A stretch of 64,000 nt of DNA, taken from positions 504,224 through 568,223 of the forward strand of contig MU001503.1 in assembly GCA_010093485.1 (NCBI GenBank), read 5' to 3'. Origin of the DNA: Karstenula rhodostoma CBS 690.94. Its lineage: Eukaryota > Ascomycota > Dothideomycetes > Pleosporales > Didymosphaeriaceae. The position numbers and the translations under genes were made by a program. Below the pieces are notes generated by a model that ran no database searches, was not told the DNA's origin, and saw only the letters and a program-made list of their open reading frames with translations. Shown piece after piece: positions 1 to 10,058 of this stretch; within the stretch, counting starts at the first letter, position 1; every line of letters starts with the position of its first letter.

Positions 1-430
1 CTCGAAGTTGCCCGAATGACGACACAGCTGCTTCCTGTTGGAATGACGACACAACACACAGACCACCTCTAACGGGCAGCTTGGCAGACTAGAAGAGTTG
101 TTGGCGGTCACGACTTCTGTGTTCCCCAGGATGCTTTGCAGAAAGACAAGTTGGGTCATGCAAAAACCGCTATGTAAACATGCAGGGCCATGCAACAGGT
201 GTTCATCCTTTCAGACACTCACACGAACTCGACCAGATGTAGTATCAACAATATAACCGTAGAGATCTACATGCAATAGCTCAGAGATAACCAAGCTTGC
301 AAGGTCTGTCTACATGAGTAGAGAGGGACTACAATGTCGTTACCTCGTATGCAAGCAAATGCCAAAAATACGCCTGCGATGCTCGTCGTCACCACTGTAC
401 ATATCTTACACATCTCCCCTCAACGATCGC
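1..430. other. Left-edge intergenic stretch
   Basis: I see no gene here. The stretch lies just beyond the 3' end of the Lon protease gene and probably contains its 3' untranslated region. A short motif GAATGACGACACA occurs twice near the left edge. Short open frames at 314-624 overlap the Lon C-terminus in antisense and look like shadows. Confidence 0.5.
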
Positions 431-3400
431 TCAATCGTCGTCGTCCCCGCTCTCTTCCTCGTCATCCTCGCGCTTCTTGTATTCCTTCTTCTTGCGATCA
501 CCCTTCTTCGACTTCAACTCCTTATCCCATAGCTTGCTACTGGCGTCCTTGTCAAGGCCCGGGAAAACAAGGTCAAAAACTTCATTGTACCATGAGACGG
601 GCCGGCCTTCAATGCCCTCTTTGATGTTCTGTAAGAACGTTAGCACACGTTTTGACGAAGAGAAAGCGAGGGTACATACCTCGGGTAGTTCAAGCCAATC
701 TGACATGTTGTCGGCAGGGAAAATGACTGTTGTCGCGCCAGCTCGTCTCGCCGCTACAGTCTTCTCCCTCAAACCACCTATCCTCAAGACCTTGCCCGTT
801 ACAGTGAGCTCTCCGGTCATGGCTACACCTTGCCTAACTTTAGTGTTGAGTGCAAGGCCCAACAGGCTCGTCGCCATTGTGATACCGGCGCTTGGGCCAT
901 CCTTCGGTGTTGCGCCTTCAGGGCAATGCAGATGAATTTGGGCGTGTTCGAAGAACTTGTTCTTAGGGAATTCGCGGGCGAGCAAGCTCTTCGCGAAAGA
1001 GTAAGCCACAATTGTGGACTCTTTCATGACGTTCTTGAGGGAACCAGTGCGTTCGAGTCCAGGAGAGTTGTGAGTAGACAGCGCCTTTTCCAGGATTGAC
1101 TCAACGTAGAGGGCAGCACCACCCATCGAAGTCCAGGCCAGACCCATAGCCACACCTGGAGGGGCGACATCGTACAGTCTGTCAGATGTGAACACTGGCG
1201 GTCCAACGTAGTCCTTGAGGTTGTCTTTGTTGATAGAAACGTGGACACTATCCGGCACCTGGAGTGCAACTCTCGGCTTTTCTGTGGTTTCTTTCTCGAT
1301 ATTTTCTGACGTCTCCTTCACGTCGGTTTGATCCTTCTCTGCCTCTTGCTGCGCTGTCTTGCCTTCTTCAGTGAGGGCTTCAGATTCTGGGAAAGCTTCC
1401 TCGCCTAGATCAGTCACAATCTTCAGTGCTGACTTCCTGTAGACCTTCTCGATCTGTTTCTTGAGGTTTCGGACACCTGATTCGCGGCAGTACTTGTTAA
1501 TCAACTCGACGATGGCATCCTTCTCAAGGATAACGTCTGCTTTATCGAGACCGTTGACCACCTTAGCCTGTGGTGCAAGATAACGTTCAGCAATCGCAAT
1601 CTTTTCATCCGCAACGTATCCGGACAACTCAATCATTTCCATACGATCGAGCAATGGGCGGGGAATAGTGTCTGTCATGTTTGCCGTGCACACGAAGAGT
1701 ACTTTTGACAGGTCGACAGGAACATCGAGGTAGTGGTCCAGGAAGCTGCTGTTTTGTTCGGGGTCAAGAAGCTCAAGCAATGCCGACGATGGGTCTCCAT
1801 TATGGCCACGACCAATCTTGTCGACCTCATCGATCAAAATCAAAGGGTTCTCAGTCTGGCACTTTTTGAGTGCCTGGATGATGCGGCCAGGTAGCGCGCC
1901 GACGTAGGTCCTTCGGTGACCCTTGATCTCGGCTACGTCCGACAAACCACCGACACTGAAGCGGTAATACTGTCGGTTAAGTGCTCGTGCAACAGACTTT
2001 CCAATTGAAGTTTTACCAACACCGGGAGGTCCGACCAAGCACAAGATCTTGCCTTCAACCGTACCACGGAGCTTTCCAACTGCAATGAATTCGAGGATGC
2101 GGTCCTTTACGTCCTTCAGACCATAGTGATCCTCATCAAGCACCTCTCGTGCGTGCTTGATGCCAAAGTTCTCAGCGCTCCTTTGACCCCACGGAAGCTG
2201 CGTGAGCCAGTCGAGGTAGTTCCGCGTAACGTTGAATTCAGATGCGTTAGGTTCAAGGTGACCGAGCTTGCTGATTTCTTCGTCGAAGACCTTCTTGACA
2301 GCTTCAGGCATAGCCAGCTTGCTCGCCTTGTCGTTGAACTTTTCGAGAAGTTTGTCTTTGCCGTCAGATTCGATACCAAGCTCGCGCTTAATGCCCTTCA
2401 TTTGTTCCATGAGCCAGTATTCGCGCTGCTTTTTGGTAATCTTGTTCTCGACATCCTTGACGATCTTCGACTGGAGCTCAGCGTTCATGAGCTCCTTCTT
2501 GAGCACGATCAGGGCCTTGCTCAATCGCTGCTCCACGTTCAGCTCCTCCAGTGCCTCCTGCAGCTCATGGGAGTCTGCTTGTGCCACCGCAGCCGCGAAA
2601 TCGGCCAATTTAACGGGATCTTCGCCCACGTTCATGGTGGTCTGCACCGAGAAGGTAGAGATGTGGTCGCGGAATAGCGGGTTGAGAAGAGCGACGGCTT
2701 TGAACGTGTTCACGATCTCGCTGACGAGCGCTGGGATAACCTTGTTGCCCTTGATGTCGAATGGTTCTTCAAAGAGGTTTTCGACGTTCGCGATGCTGAC
2801 GTCCTTGCCCTTGAGGAAGGATGTCGCCTCGTAGTAGCGGGGCGCCTTCGCAGAGTCAGCGCTGTTCTCCTCAAAGCTTGCCACAACATCGCCCTTGGCT
2901 TGCTCGGCTTCGGGCTCTTTCACAGCGGCCTCTCCCAACGTGCTCTCAACCACCGAAGCACCCTCGGTCCCCTCGGCCCCCTCGGCTGAGCTCTCCTGAG
3001 GCTTGTTCGCACCAGGCGGTTTCAAGTCCGTCATCCGGATCCTCCGGTGTGGGTAGAGCACGCACGTCATTGCGAAGTTGTCATCTGCGCCGATGGGAAA
3101 CGCGCTGGTGACCTGGCAAAACGTGCCGACATCGTACACCTCGTTCGGGTCGTCGATCACGTCCTTGTCGGCTTCGTCGTCCTTGAGCAGGAAGGCGCCA
3201 ATGTATGGCTGACCGCGCTTCACCATCTCGGCAATGGCCTGGCCAACCTCCTTGTTGCGTATGGTAATGGCCTTGTAGAAGCCCGGGAACAGGGGCCGTT
3301 TAGCGATGGGTATCGCCATGACCTGGGGGTAGACGTCGGGTATCGAAGGCTTTACGAGGGATTTCTCCGACTGCTTGCGCTTCTTGCCGCCCCCTTCGCC

Positions 3401-3796
3401 TGCTGCGCCCGCGGCTCCATCTCCTGCTGAGCTCCCCTTTGCATCGCTTGCTTTTGGTATCGGCTCAGGTGCCTTGCTCTTTGCCTCGACGCCCTCGGCG
3501 TCGTCCTGCGCCTTGGGCTGCTTGTTCTGCTCCTCATCGCCTTCCTCTTTCGTCTCCTCCAGCGTCTCGGGCGGCGTCTTCGGCTTCTGCTCCTTCCGCC
3601 TACTTATCGAGGTCGAGAAGCTGCGCGAGAGCAGTGCGGCGGGGGGCGACGTGTACCGGCGCGGGCATCGTGCAAAAGATGCTGTGCATTGGGCGGGAAG
3701 GTAGGGCGACGGGACGGTGGAAGGCGCGGCCCTCGCCGTCGACCGTGAAGCGTGGCGAAGCGCTGCCCGCCATGGCAGGTGCTGTCCATGGAGCAT
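431..3796 (-). CDS. pim1: Lon protease, mitochondrial (Pim1-type)
   Basis: ATP-dependent serine protease of the mitochondrial matrix that degrades damaged proteins. The N-terminus (MLHGQHLPWRAALRHASRS) is Arg-rich like a mitochondrial presequence. It is followed by a low-complexity Lys/Glu stretch, the Lon substrate-binding domain (about residues 155-410, split by an acidic insert), an AAA+ module with Walker A GPPGVGKTS (near 587) and Walker B LILIDEVDK, and the protease domain with catalytic Ser in DGPSAG (near 965) and Lys in GGLREKTVAARRAG. The tail is acidic. The frame is open over 1121 codons, but 629-679 is a perfect 51-nt intron (GTATGT..GCTAAC..TTACAG) that happens to be in frame; removing it restores LPENIKEGIEG as in other Lon proteins. 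Likely CDS: complement(431..628, 680..3796), 1104 aa. Very secure on family. Confidence 0.95.
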   Translation of the reverse strand: MLHGQHLPWRAALRHASRSTARAAPSTVPSPYLPAQCTASFARCPRRYTSPPAALLSRSFSTSISRRKEQKPKTPPETLEETKEEGDEEQNKQPKAQDDAEGVEAKSKAPEPIPKASDAKGSSAGDGAAGAAGEGGGKKRKQSEKSLVKPSIPDVYPQVMAIPIAKRPLFPGFYKAITIRNKEVGQAIAEMVKRGQPYIGAFLLKDDEADKDVIDDPNEVYDVGTFCQVTSAFPIGADDNFAMTCVLYPHRRIRMTDLKPPGANKPQESSAEGAEGTEGASVVESTLGEAAVKEPEAEQAKGDVVASFEENSADSAKAPRYYEATSFLKGKDVSIANVENLFEEPFDIKGNKVIPALVSEIVNTFKAVALLNPLFRDHISTFSVQTTMNVGEDPVKLADFAAAVAQADSHELQEALEELNVEQRLSKALIVLKKELMNAELQSKIVKDVENKITKKQREYWLMEQMKGIKRELGIESDGKDKLLEKFNDKASKLAMPEAVKKVFDEEISKLGHLEPNASEFNVTRNYLDWLTQLPWGQRSAENFGIKHAREVLDEDHYGLKDVKDRILEFIAVGKLRGTVEGKILCLVGPPGVGKTSIGKSVARALNRQYYRFSVGGLSDVAEIKGHRRTYVGALPGRIIQALKKCQTENPLILIDEVDKIGRGHNGDPSSALLELLDPEQNSSFLDHYLDVPVDLSKVLFVCTANMTDTIPRPLLDRMEMIELSGYVADEKIAIAERYLAPQAKVVNGLDKADVILEKDAIVELINKYCRESGVRNLKKQIEKVYRKSALKIVTDLGEEAFPESEALTEEGKTAQQEAEKDQTDVKETSENIEKETTEKPRVALQVPDSVHVSINKDNLKDYVGPPVFTSDRLYDVAPPGVAMGLAWTSMGGAALYVESILEKALSTHNSPGLERTGSLKNVMKESTIVAYSFAKSLLAREFPKNKFFEHAQIHLHCPEGATPKDGPSAGITMATSLLGLALNTKVRQGVAMTGELTVTGKVLRIGGLREKTVAARRAGATTVIFPADNMSDWLELPEVCTLAFSSSKRVLTFLQNIKEGIEGRPVSWYNEVFDLVFPGLDKDASSKLWDKELKSKKGDRKKKEYKKREDDEEESGDDDD

Positions 3797-4283
3797 CGTC
3801 GCGTGTCCGGTAGCGGCGCTTGGAATTGCCTCGCGAGTGAAGGATCTGGGTGGGTGTCAAGTGAGAGATGAGATGAGCGCCCGCAACGCTCCTTGCAGCA
3901 AAGAAAAGTCCGAGATTAGAAGAGCGGGCGCAAAGGTGCAAGGCGCGCAATGAGTCGTGGCGACGCGATGATGATTAGCAACCCTCGAAATCTTAGCGTC
4001 AAAGCGTCATACAGCTCCGAGAGCCCCAGCAAAGCGCCCGAGGCGGAGCCGGCTGAACTTCGCCCTCCATCACCTCGGCTTGATTCCGACTTCAACGCAC
4101 CAAGTTACCCATGTCGCTATGTCGCTATGTCGTCGTCTCCGGGATGGTCTATCTCTATGCATCGGCGGCCAAAACGCCAACCATTGTGTTGCTGTTGCCC
4201 TGGACTCAACCCCATCCTGCTGCTAAAACCAAGCACCGCTTATGAACGCGTTTTGAAGAATCTCTCGACACCATCGACTTTTT
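3797..4283. other. Intergenic, Lon promoter side
   Basis: This lies between the Lon start and the 3' end of the kinase gene, both on the minus strand. It should hold the Lon promoter and the kinase 3' untranslated region. A 125-codon open frame on the plus strand (3950-4327) has biased composition and no recognisable domain, so I do not call it. Confidence 0.4.
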
Positions 4284-5411
4284 TCACGGAACGTCTGAGA
4301 ACCACTTATGTGCCAATGCCTCGTTAGCTGTGAGCCGCCGAGTGGGGTCCACATTCATCATCCGTACGACAAGATCCTTGAAGTCAGGGTCGATGTCCTG
4401 CCACAATGCAAACGGTTGTCTTGGATTGTCCGCATTGAAGTCCGCCGCTACCATTGCAATAAGTTGAGCCCAGGGACTGTTGCCAAGGTACCGAATCAGT
4501 CCGTCTATACCCTCTAGATCAGAGAAGTAAGAAAGCTGACGTTCGAGAACAATGTCCAAAAGTTCAATGCCCTCTGGGATCTCTTCTTCGTCTACTGCGA
4601 GTACCACTCGTTTCGTCATGGCATAGATGCACTGTAGTGCTTCAGATCGGAGACTATCGAAGACTGGAGAGACTTACCACAAGACCAAAAGAGAACATAT
4701 CTGAGGGCGTGTGCACTTCACCCGATGCGTGCGCCTCTGGGCTTCGCCACATCCAATTCCCAACCTGTCTTCCCTTGATAACAGAATCTATAGGTACATA
4801 GGCCGCATCCTCAATGTCCGCAACCTGCACTTGCTCCACTGTTATCTCGCCACCCTGGTCCTTCCATTCTATCAAGATGTTGTTTGCCTTGATATCGGTA
4901 TGAACAATTCCTTTGCCATGCAGGGTAGCGATTCCACGAAGGGCATCTCGGAGGATTTGCTTAGTTATAGGAAGCGGAACTTTATTTTGGACAAAAGACA
5001 GAAGGTGGTCTCGAAGGTACTTGTATACGAACACGGATTCGTCAGGGCAGGCATCGTCAGACACGCGTAGGTAGGGTGAGCTCCGAAGGTCGTCGAACAT
5101 ATCCTTGAAGTATCTGAAGTCGCGTGGCGCAACACTTTTCAAGACATACTTGTGGTCTCCAGATCTAAAACGTTACGTTAGTGATTGTATTATTTTTTTA
5201 CGGAACACCACTTTGTGGTTCGTATCAACAATCAGAAAATCAGTGATTGTATGTCTATGTCTGTATGATTTGAGTCTACTCACGTCGCGAGATACACACG
5301 TCCCTGGTTCCCAGGTTTGTCTTGAAGAATGCGTTCGACAAGGTAGCGACGGCCTGACTGGCCCAAGACTCGCGTGAGTGCAGCCGCCCGTGTAAGCGTT
5401 TGGGCAGACAT
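4284..5411 (-). CDS. Divergent protein kinase-like protein
   Basis: Single kinase domain of 320 aa from three exons: complement(4284..4631, 4678..5164, 5284..5411). The start MSAQTLTRAAALTRV at 5411 is followed by an N-lobe (RRYLVERILQ, then YVLKSVAP, whose Lys may be the ATP Lys). The catalytic loop reads VHTDIKANNIL, so HRD is HTD. The metal-binding DFG position reads ADIED (D-I-E). An APE-like RSPEAH and a C-lobe ending ANEALAHKWF complete the fold. The aspartates are kept, so activity is possible but uncertain. The first intron is 119 nt because a family B repeat is inserted in it (5191-5241); without the insert and one copy of its direct repeat it would be 57 nt. The last intron is 46 nt. 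It is divergent from the secreted Asp-box gene. Substrate unknown. Confidence 0.85.
5191..5241 (+). repeat. Family B short retroposon-like element, copy B3
   Basis: 51-bp insert inside the first intron of the kinase gene, flanked by an exact 11-bp direct repeat AGTGATTGTAT at 5180-5190 and 5242-5252. Its 3' part, ending CAACAATCAGAAAATC, matches the copies at 53437-53512 and 59194-59329. It carries a small hairpin CCAC-TTT-GTGG; the other copies have CTAC-TTT-GTAG. Confidence 0.75.
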
Positions 5412-5749
5412 GTTCGTTAAGAGTGAATAACAATATAACTGGGTTAAACTCAAGTTGAGTGGTACCCACTACTCGTATCTAACAGAGAAAGAAAGACGAA
5501 GGCTAAATAACTCACAGTGGTTATCAAGATTAACAGTGAAGGAGCGATAAACGAGACGGCAAAAGCGAGGCGGTAACGGATTGTTACATAGTGTAAGCTT
5601 TCTCTTCGATAATTACCGGTATTTAAGTGGGGCGATCGGCCCCCCAAAAAGGAAACTCCTAAGGAAAGCGGGAGCGGGTTAGGTACAACCTCGCATCTTT
5701 CCCCGCGCTCCATTTTTGCAACCTTCAACTCAAACCTGTCGAGCTCAAC
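5412..5749. promoter_or_regulatory. Shared divergent promoter region
   Basis: 338 bp between the kinase start (-) and the secreted Asp-box protein start (+), so it must hold both promoters. I could not assign a specific factor site with confidence. Confidence 0.5.
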
Positions 5750-6874
5750 ATGCAGCTCTCACTAGCTCTCTTAATCCCGCTCTTCTCGCTGTCGTGCGGT
5801 AGCCCAACAAAGAATAGCAGCAACAAGTGGCAAACAAAACCAATACAGAACGCAAATGGTCTCGTGACGGCTGGCTTTCGAGGCCTATCTGTGATTTCCG
5901 ACAGAATTGTCTGGGTCTCGGGCACCAAAAACTCTGTCTACCAAACCACCGATGGCGGAGCCTCTTGGAATGACCTCACGATCACACACAAAGAAACTTT
6001 CACCAACGAGACAGGTACATACCCTGTCATCTTAGATTTCCGCGATATTGAAGCCTTTTCTGCCCACCACGCTGTTGCCATGGCGGCTGGCGATGGTAGC
6101 GAAAATGCATCGAGCGTGTGGCATACAAAAGATGGAGGAAAGCATTGGCACAAATCGAGAACCCCAAAGAACCCAATCTTCTACGACAGCCTTGCCTGGG
6201 AGAACAAGCATCACGGATTGCTATTGCAAGATCCCGCCAATGCCACAGACGGGAGCATGGGTCTGTTAGAGACTCATGATGGTGGCAAGAGCTGGAGAGA
6301 AGTCACTGGTACCACGGGTCTAGAAGCCAAAGGTCAAGCAGCCTTTGCTGCAAGTGGTACATGCATCGCCTTCGTCGCTGGACGATGGTATATTGTCACT
6401 GGAGGTAGCCCTGATCCTTCGCGGGTTTTCCGCAGTTGGAACGGACGTAATTGGAAAGACGCGAATACCAGCCTTGTGGGCGATCCTGACGTCGAGCTCG
6501 GATATTCAGGGTATGGGATGAACTCGGTCGCATTTCGAGATCATCAGGTCGGTCTTGTCGTTGGGGGTAGTTTCAGCACCGGTGCACCTGCCAGCAAAGA
6601 CAATGTTGCATATACTCGCAATGGTGGAGTAAACTGGACCCCGTCGAGTTCAGCACTACTATACCGTTCGGCTGTATCTTGGCTTCCAGGTAAAGGAAAA
6701 CTGGCAGTAGCTGCTGGCCAGACGGGCACGAACTTGTCACGTGACGGAGGTGTCACATGGGAAGCCTTGACAGATGAGCAACACAACGAGTTCTTTGCCG
6801 TGCAATGTATCAAAGGTGGGATTTGCTGGGCATCTGGACGCAAAGGCGCCGTCGGCAGAATTCGAATCAAATAG
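5750..6874 (+). CDS. Secreted Asp-box (BNR/Ycf48-like) beta-propeller protein
   Basis: Intronless 374-aa protein. The first 17 residues (MQLSLALLIPLFSLSCG) form a signal peptide, so the product is probably secreted or surface-bound. Five Asp-box motifs (S/T-x-D/N-G-G-x-x-W) occur at about residues 66-73 (TTDGGASW), 126-133 (TKDGGKHW), 175-182 (THDGGKSW), 289-296 (TRNGGVNW) and 330-337 (SRDGGVTW). Such boxes mark the blade hairpins of sialidase-, sortilin- and Ycf48-type propellers. In databases such proteins often carry loose names like oxidoreductase; nothing here shows an oxidoreductase or sialidase active site. Ligand or substrate unknown. Confidence 0.85.
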   Translation: MQLSLALLIPLFSLSCGSPTKNSSNKWQTKPIQNANGLVTAGFRGLSVISDRIVWVSGTKNSVYQTTDGGASWNDLTITHKETFTNETGTYPVILDFRDIEAFSAHHAVAMAAGDGSENASSVWHTKDGGKHWHKSRTPKNPIFYDSLAWENKHHGLLLQDPANATDGSMGLLETHDGGKSWREVTGTTGLEAKGQAAFAASGTCIAFVAGRWYIVTGGSPDPSRVFRSWNGRNWKDANTSLVGDPDVELGYSGYGMNSVAFRDHQVGLVVGGSFSTGAPASKDNVAYTRNGGVNWTPSSSALLYRSAVSWLPGKGKLAVAAGQTGTNLSRDGGVTWEALTDEQHNEFFAVQCIKGGICWASGRKGAVGRIRIK

Positions 6875-6986
6875 TGGTTGAGAGAATGTAGTTATAGAGA
6901 AATGACAATCTCACAGAGGAGATATTCGCTCGGCTAGACCAAGAACGTGGCAACTACTTCAACCCTACTGTTTCATGCACCATTGT

Positions 6987-9131
6987 TCATGTATCCCTCA
7001 TCACGCGGGACTTTGATGGGACCTTGAGCGCAAGGATCCTCTCCGAAGCCTTCTCCGAAGCAATGATGATGGCCGCAGACGGGTTACCGGTGGTCATTCC
7101 TGGGAATATTGACGCATCCACTACGAAGAGATTATCTGTTCCGTATACTTTGGTATCGAGGTCAACGACAGCGGTGCCACCACTGCGGCCATCATCCGTG
7201 CCGATCTTATTGGAACCAGTCCAGTGATTCGAGTTACGTGAAGCCGTAATGGTAGGAATCTGAGAATCATCAAGACAGTGCTGCCTAAATAGGTAAGAAA
7301 ACATACCGAATTGACAAAGGCTGTGGTGTCCTGGCCGGCGGTCGGCTTGATCCAAGTTAAGCCCTGAACGTTGCTCAAGGCCTTTCGCATGGTGTCAATG
7401 CCCTGAATCACGGCTTCCTTGTCTGTAGCATTCCTCAGGTAGGGAGCAGTAGAGACTTGGATGTTCAATTGGGGTGTAATGGTCAACCGACCACGAGAGA
7501 TTGCGCCGTTGCCAAGATACTGCGTGATGGTCATTGCCGCTGAGAACATTAGCTCAGTCTGAATCGTTTGGGGTTAGGACTGTACTCTTGCTATTCCCTT
7601 CAATGCGAGCTTGCCATTGAATGTGGCGGACAATTCCGTCCGAGGGTGTGTGTTGAGTCCAGGCCTAGGACGGGGTCAGTGGGTTAATTCGATCATCGTG
7701 GGATGACACGTCCTTACGATGGGGCCCAGATTGGGCGCGACTTGCGTCAATATACCTGTTCTGTTTTCTACACGGTGTGTTAGTTTGCGATCCTGGCTCA
7801 TCATAAATGGTAGACGAACTCAGGTAGGCGTCTTTATCAGCTGCAACCGGGTTGTTGTAGGCCGCGTAGAAATCATAGAACACGATATCCGGGTGCGAGA
7901 TCTGGAGGTCAGTCTGCGGAAACGTTAGTGCAATGCAAGATCGGGGCCATTATCCTCTGCACTTACGCCGACATGGTCATCTAGGTTGTATCCAACCGGA
8001 AGGTTGATCCATTGATCTTGCGAGATCATCGTAGCTCCGTCAGTCGAAGAGCTCTTCACAACATTGAGCTGATCCGTTGGGCCGATACCACCTATGGAGA
8101 TTAGTAAAGACACTCCCGGGCATTCTTTTACCTACTTCTGAACAGAAGCTTCGCCGAGCCCATCGTTCCAGCGGAAACAATGATACGACCTGTACCAGGC
8201 GTCACGTTGATGGTTCCTGAGTGCCCAGCTCCATTTCTGCATTCCAACTCAACGCCGGTTATATGGCCTTTCGTCCGCACTACCCTTCTGGCGTTTGTGT
8301 TCGTCCACAGAGTAAATTTATCGGTGCGCGCAGATGCAGTCTCTAAGTATGTCCTCAGAGGGCCTTGCCTTTCAGCATGCTCGATGAAAAATGCGGCGTG
8401 GCCATATGTGAAGTTCTTCTGGTCTGGATGGTCGTTTGGCTTATCGAGCTGTTTGAACCCAGCAGCGTCCAAGCCTTTCGATACTCTATCGAAGCCTTGC
8501 TGAAGGTATAGTTTGCCGTCTGTAGACGGTATAGTTGTCTGTAGACCTTGTTAACAAAGCAGACCCCCACTTTCAGTTTACAGACGTACTCCAGGAATTC
8601 TCTGGAAGACCTTTTCGGTCGACTTGGCCGTGTCGGCCGACTTCCATCCATCTGGAAAGTTACGATCCCAGTCTCCAGGATGCGGCTTCCACCACAAGGC
8701 ACTGTTAACTGCCACACCTCCGCCTAGAACGCTGTAATTGCGTGAGAAACACAAGCCAAGTAAAACCATGCGGCCACGCGTTTGGATGCTCACCAGCCTG
8801 CCATAACACCCGTGTCATCACACGTCACTCCGGTGCCGTCTGCCCATATCTGGTTGAACAGCCCCGGCACATCGAAGCGAGTCAGATTCGTGCCTTGCAG
8901 CCACGACGGCTTCATAGTGCCACCCCATTTCCCACTAGATGGTGGACCCTTCTCGAGCAGTAACACTGTCTTGCCCGCTTCACTCAGTCGATCTGCAATT
9001 GGGATACCACCAGCTCCCGAACCAATGACAATGTAATCGTACGTCTTGCTCGTGTCTGCTGGAGTGCATTGCCCGTGGGTCAATTGAAAAAAGGTCGCCG
9101 TTGCGGCGGCTAGAAGAAGAGCTCGCGCCAT
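6987..9131 (-). CDS. GMC oxidoreductase, cellobiose-dehydrogenase-like flavodomain, with apparent frameshift
   Basis: Secreted flavoenzyme of the CDH (AA3_1) type without the haem domain; the family oxidises cello-oligosaccharides. Signal peptide MARALLLAAATATFFQLTHG, then the FAD motif VIGSGAGGIPIADRL, WGGTMKPSWL and VLGGGVAVNSALWWKP. The C-terminal active-site segment has SNHWTGS (catalytic His) and TTGNPSA (Asn). Exons: complement(6987..7259, 7307..about 7558, about 7557..7664, 7718..7767, 7820..7913, 7967..8091, 8136..8538, 8590..8731, 8794..9131), all introns 44-62 nt. Exon 7 runs in frame through HIQWQARIEG to a TGA at 7554-7556, while the next conserved block (ELMFSAAMTITQYLG) lies in another frame with no room for a normal intron. 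This suggests a recent frameshift or a sequencing error. About 594 aa if intact. Confidence 0.8.
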
Positions 9132-10058
9132 TGTAGAATCTGGATGAAGATAAGACTGATCTATAGCCGTGACTGGGGAAGATATAAGGTTCCTGCACCC
9201 CGGATTCCAAATGATTGCTCTATGTTTTTGGTGGGGATGGAGCCGATCCTCCGGTGTCTGGAGCCGTGGGGATATTGCGTTCGACATTTAGCCACGCGTG
9301 GCATCCCAGCTATTGCGGCTATATTGCATCAGCTGAGCAGTTTCACCACCCAGAAGCGGCAGTCAGCCACACGGCATTATTAAAACAGTTTAAATAGAAC
9401 AGCAAAACGCCGCTGGTGGGTTCGTCCCCGCAAGACAAGGAGCCACATCTCGTGTCAGTTCATCTAAGTAGAATGATCCGATGTGCATGATGACAGCGTT
9501 AATCGTGACAGCAGCCGGAACTCAATTTTAGTTTTGGCTTCTCTTATAATGGCTTCAAGACCTTCTGAAGTTTAGACACTACGTATCGTCATTCCCAGTA
9601 AGAACTTCAAGGAGGGTATCCAGGTAGTCGATCATTGTTCCTAGGAGGGAGGGAACTTCTGTACGGTGTCCCTCGTTTGCACCGCGTGCAGGTCCGTCTA
9701 AACATGTACAACAGAAGCCAGTAGACGAAGAATACTCCAAAGACAACGAAAGTGCGGACAACAAGGCAGCCACAAGGTGTTGGTTCGAAGACTCATTGTG
9801 ACTCGGCTGCCCGCGGGCGGGTAGGTCACTGATTGGCCAGAAATTTTGTGGTCAGACGCCGGCTCTAGCCCAGTTAGGTGCGCTAATGCACCTGAAATTC
9901 ATCCTTGAAGGCGACATGATTACCTGAGCACCCGCCCCTCCAAAAAAATTATGTCTCGACATTTGGCTGCTACGCGCCTCTTTACACAATTTCCTTCTTC
10001 TTGCTCTGCCGATTCTGTGACTTGACTAGCGTGAGCAGTGAAGCAGACGACAGACGCC
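9132..10058. other. Intergenic, divergent promoters
   Basis: 927 bp between the flavoenzyme (-) and an MFS carrier (+), so promoters for both should lie here. Short open frames inside show no domain. No repeat recognised. Confidence 0.4.

Noticed and set aside
2126..2834. Long plus-strand frames inside the Lon gene
   Set aside because: Antisense shadows of a strongly conserved coding exon.
3950..4327. Plus-strand 125-codon frame between Lon and the kinase
   Set aside because: Biased composition, no domain, and its end overlaps the kinase C-terminal exon in antisense.
7559..7585. A 22- or 27-nt intron to explain the frame change in the flavoenzyme gene
   Set aside because: Too short for spliceosomal removal; a 73-nt alternative would delete the conserved HIQWQARIEG block.
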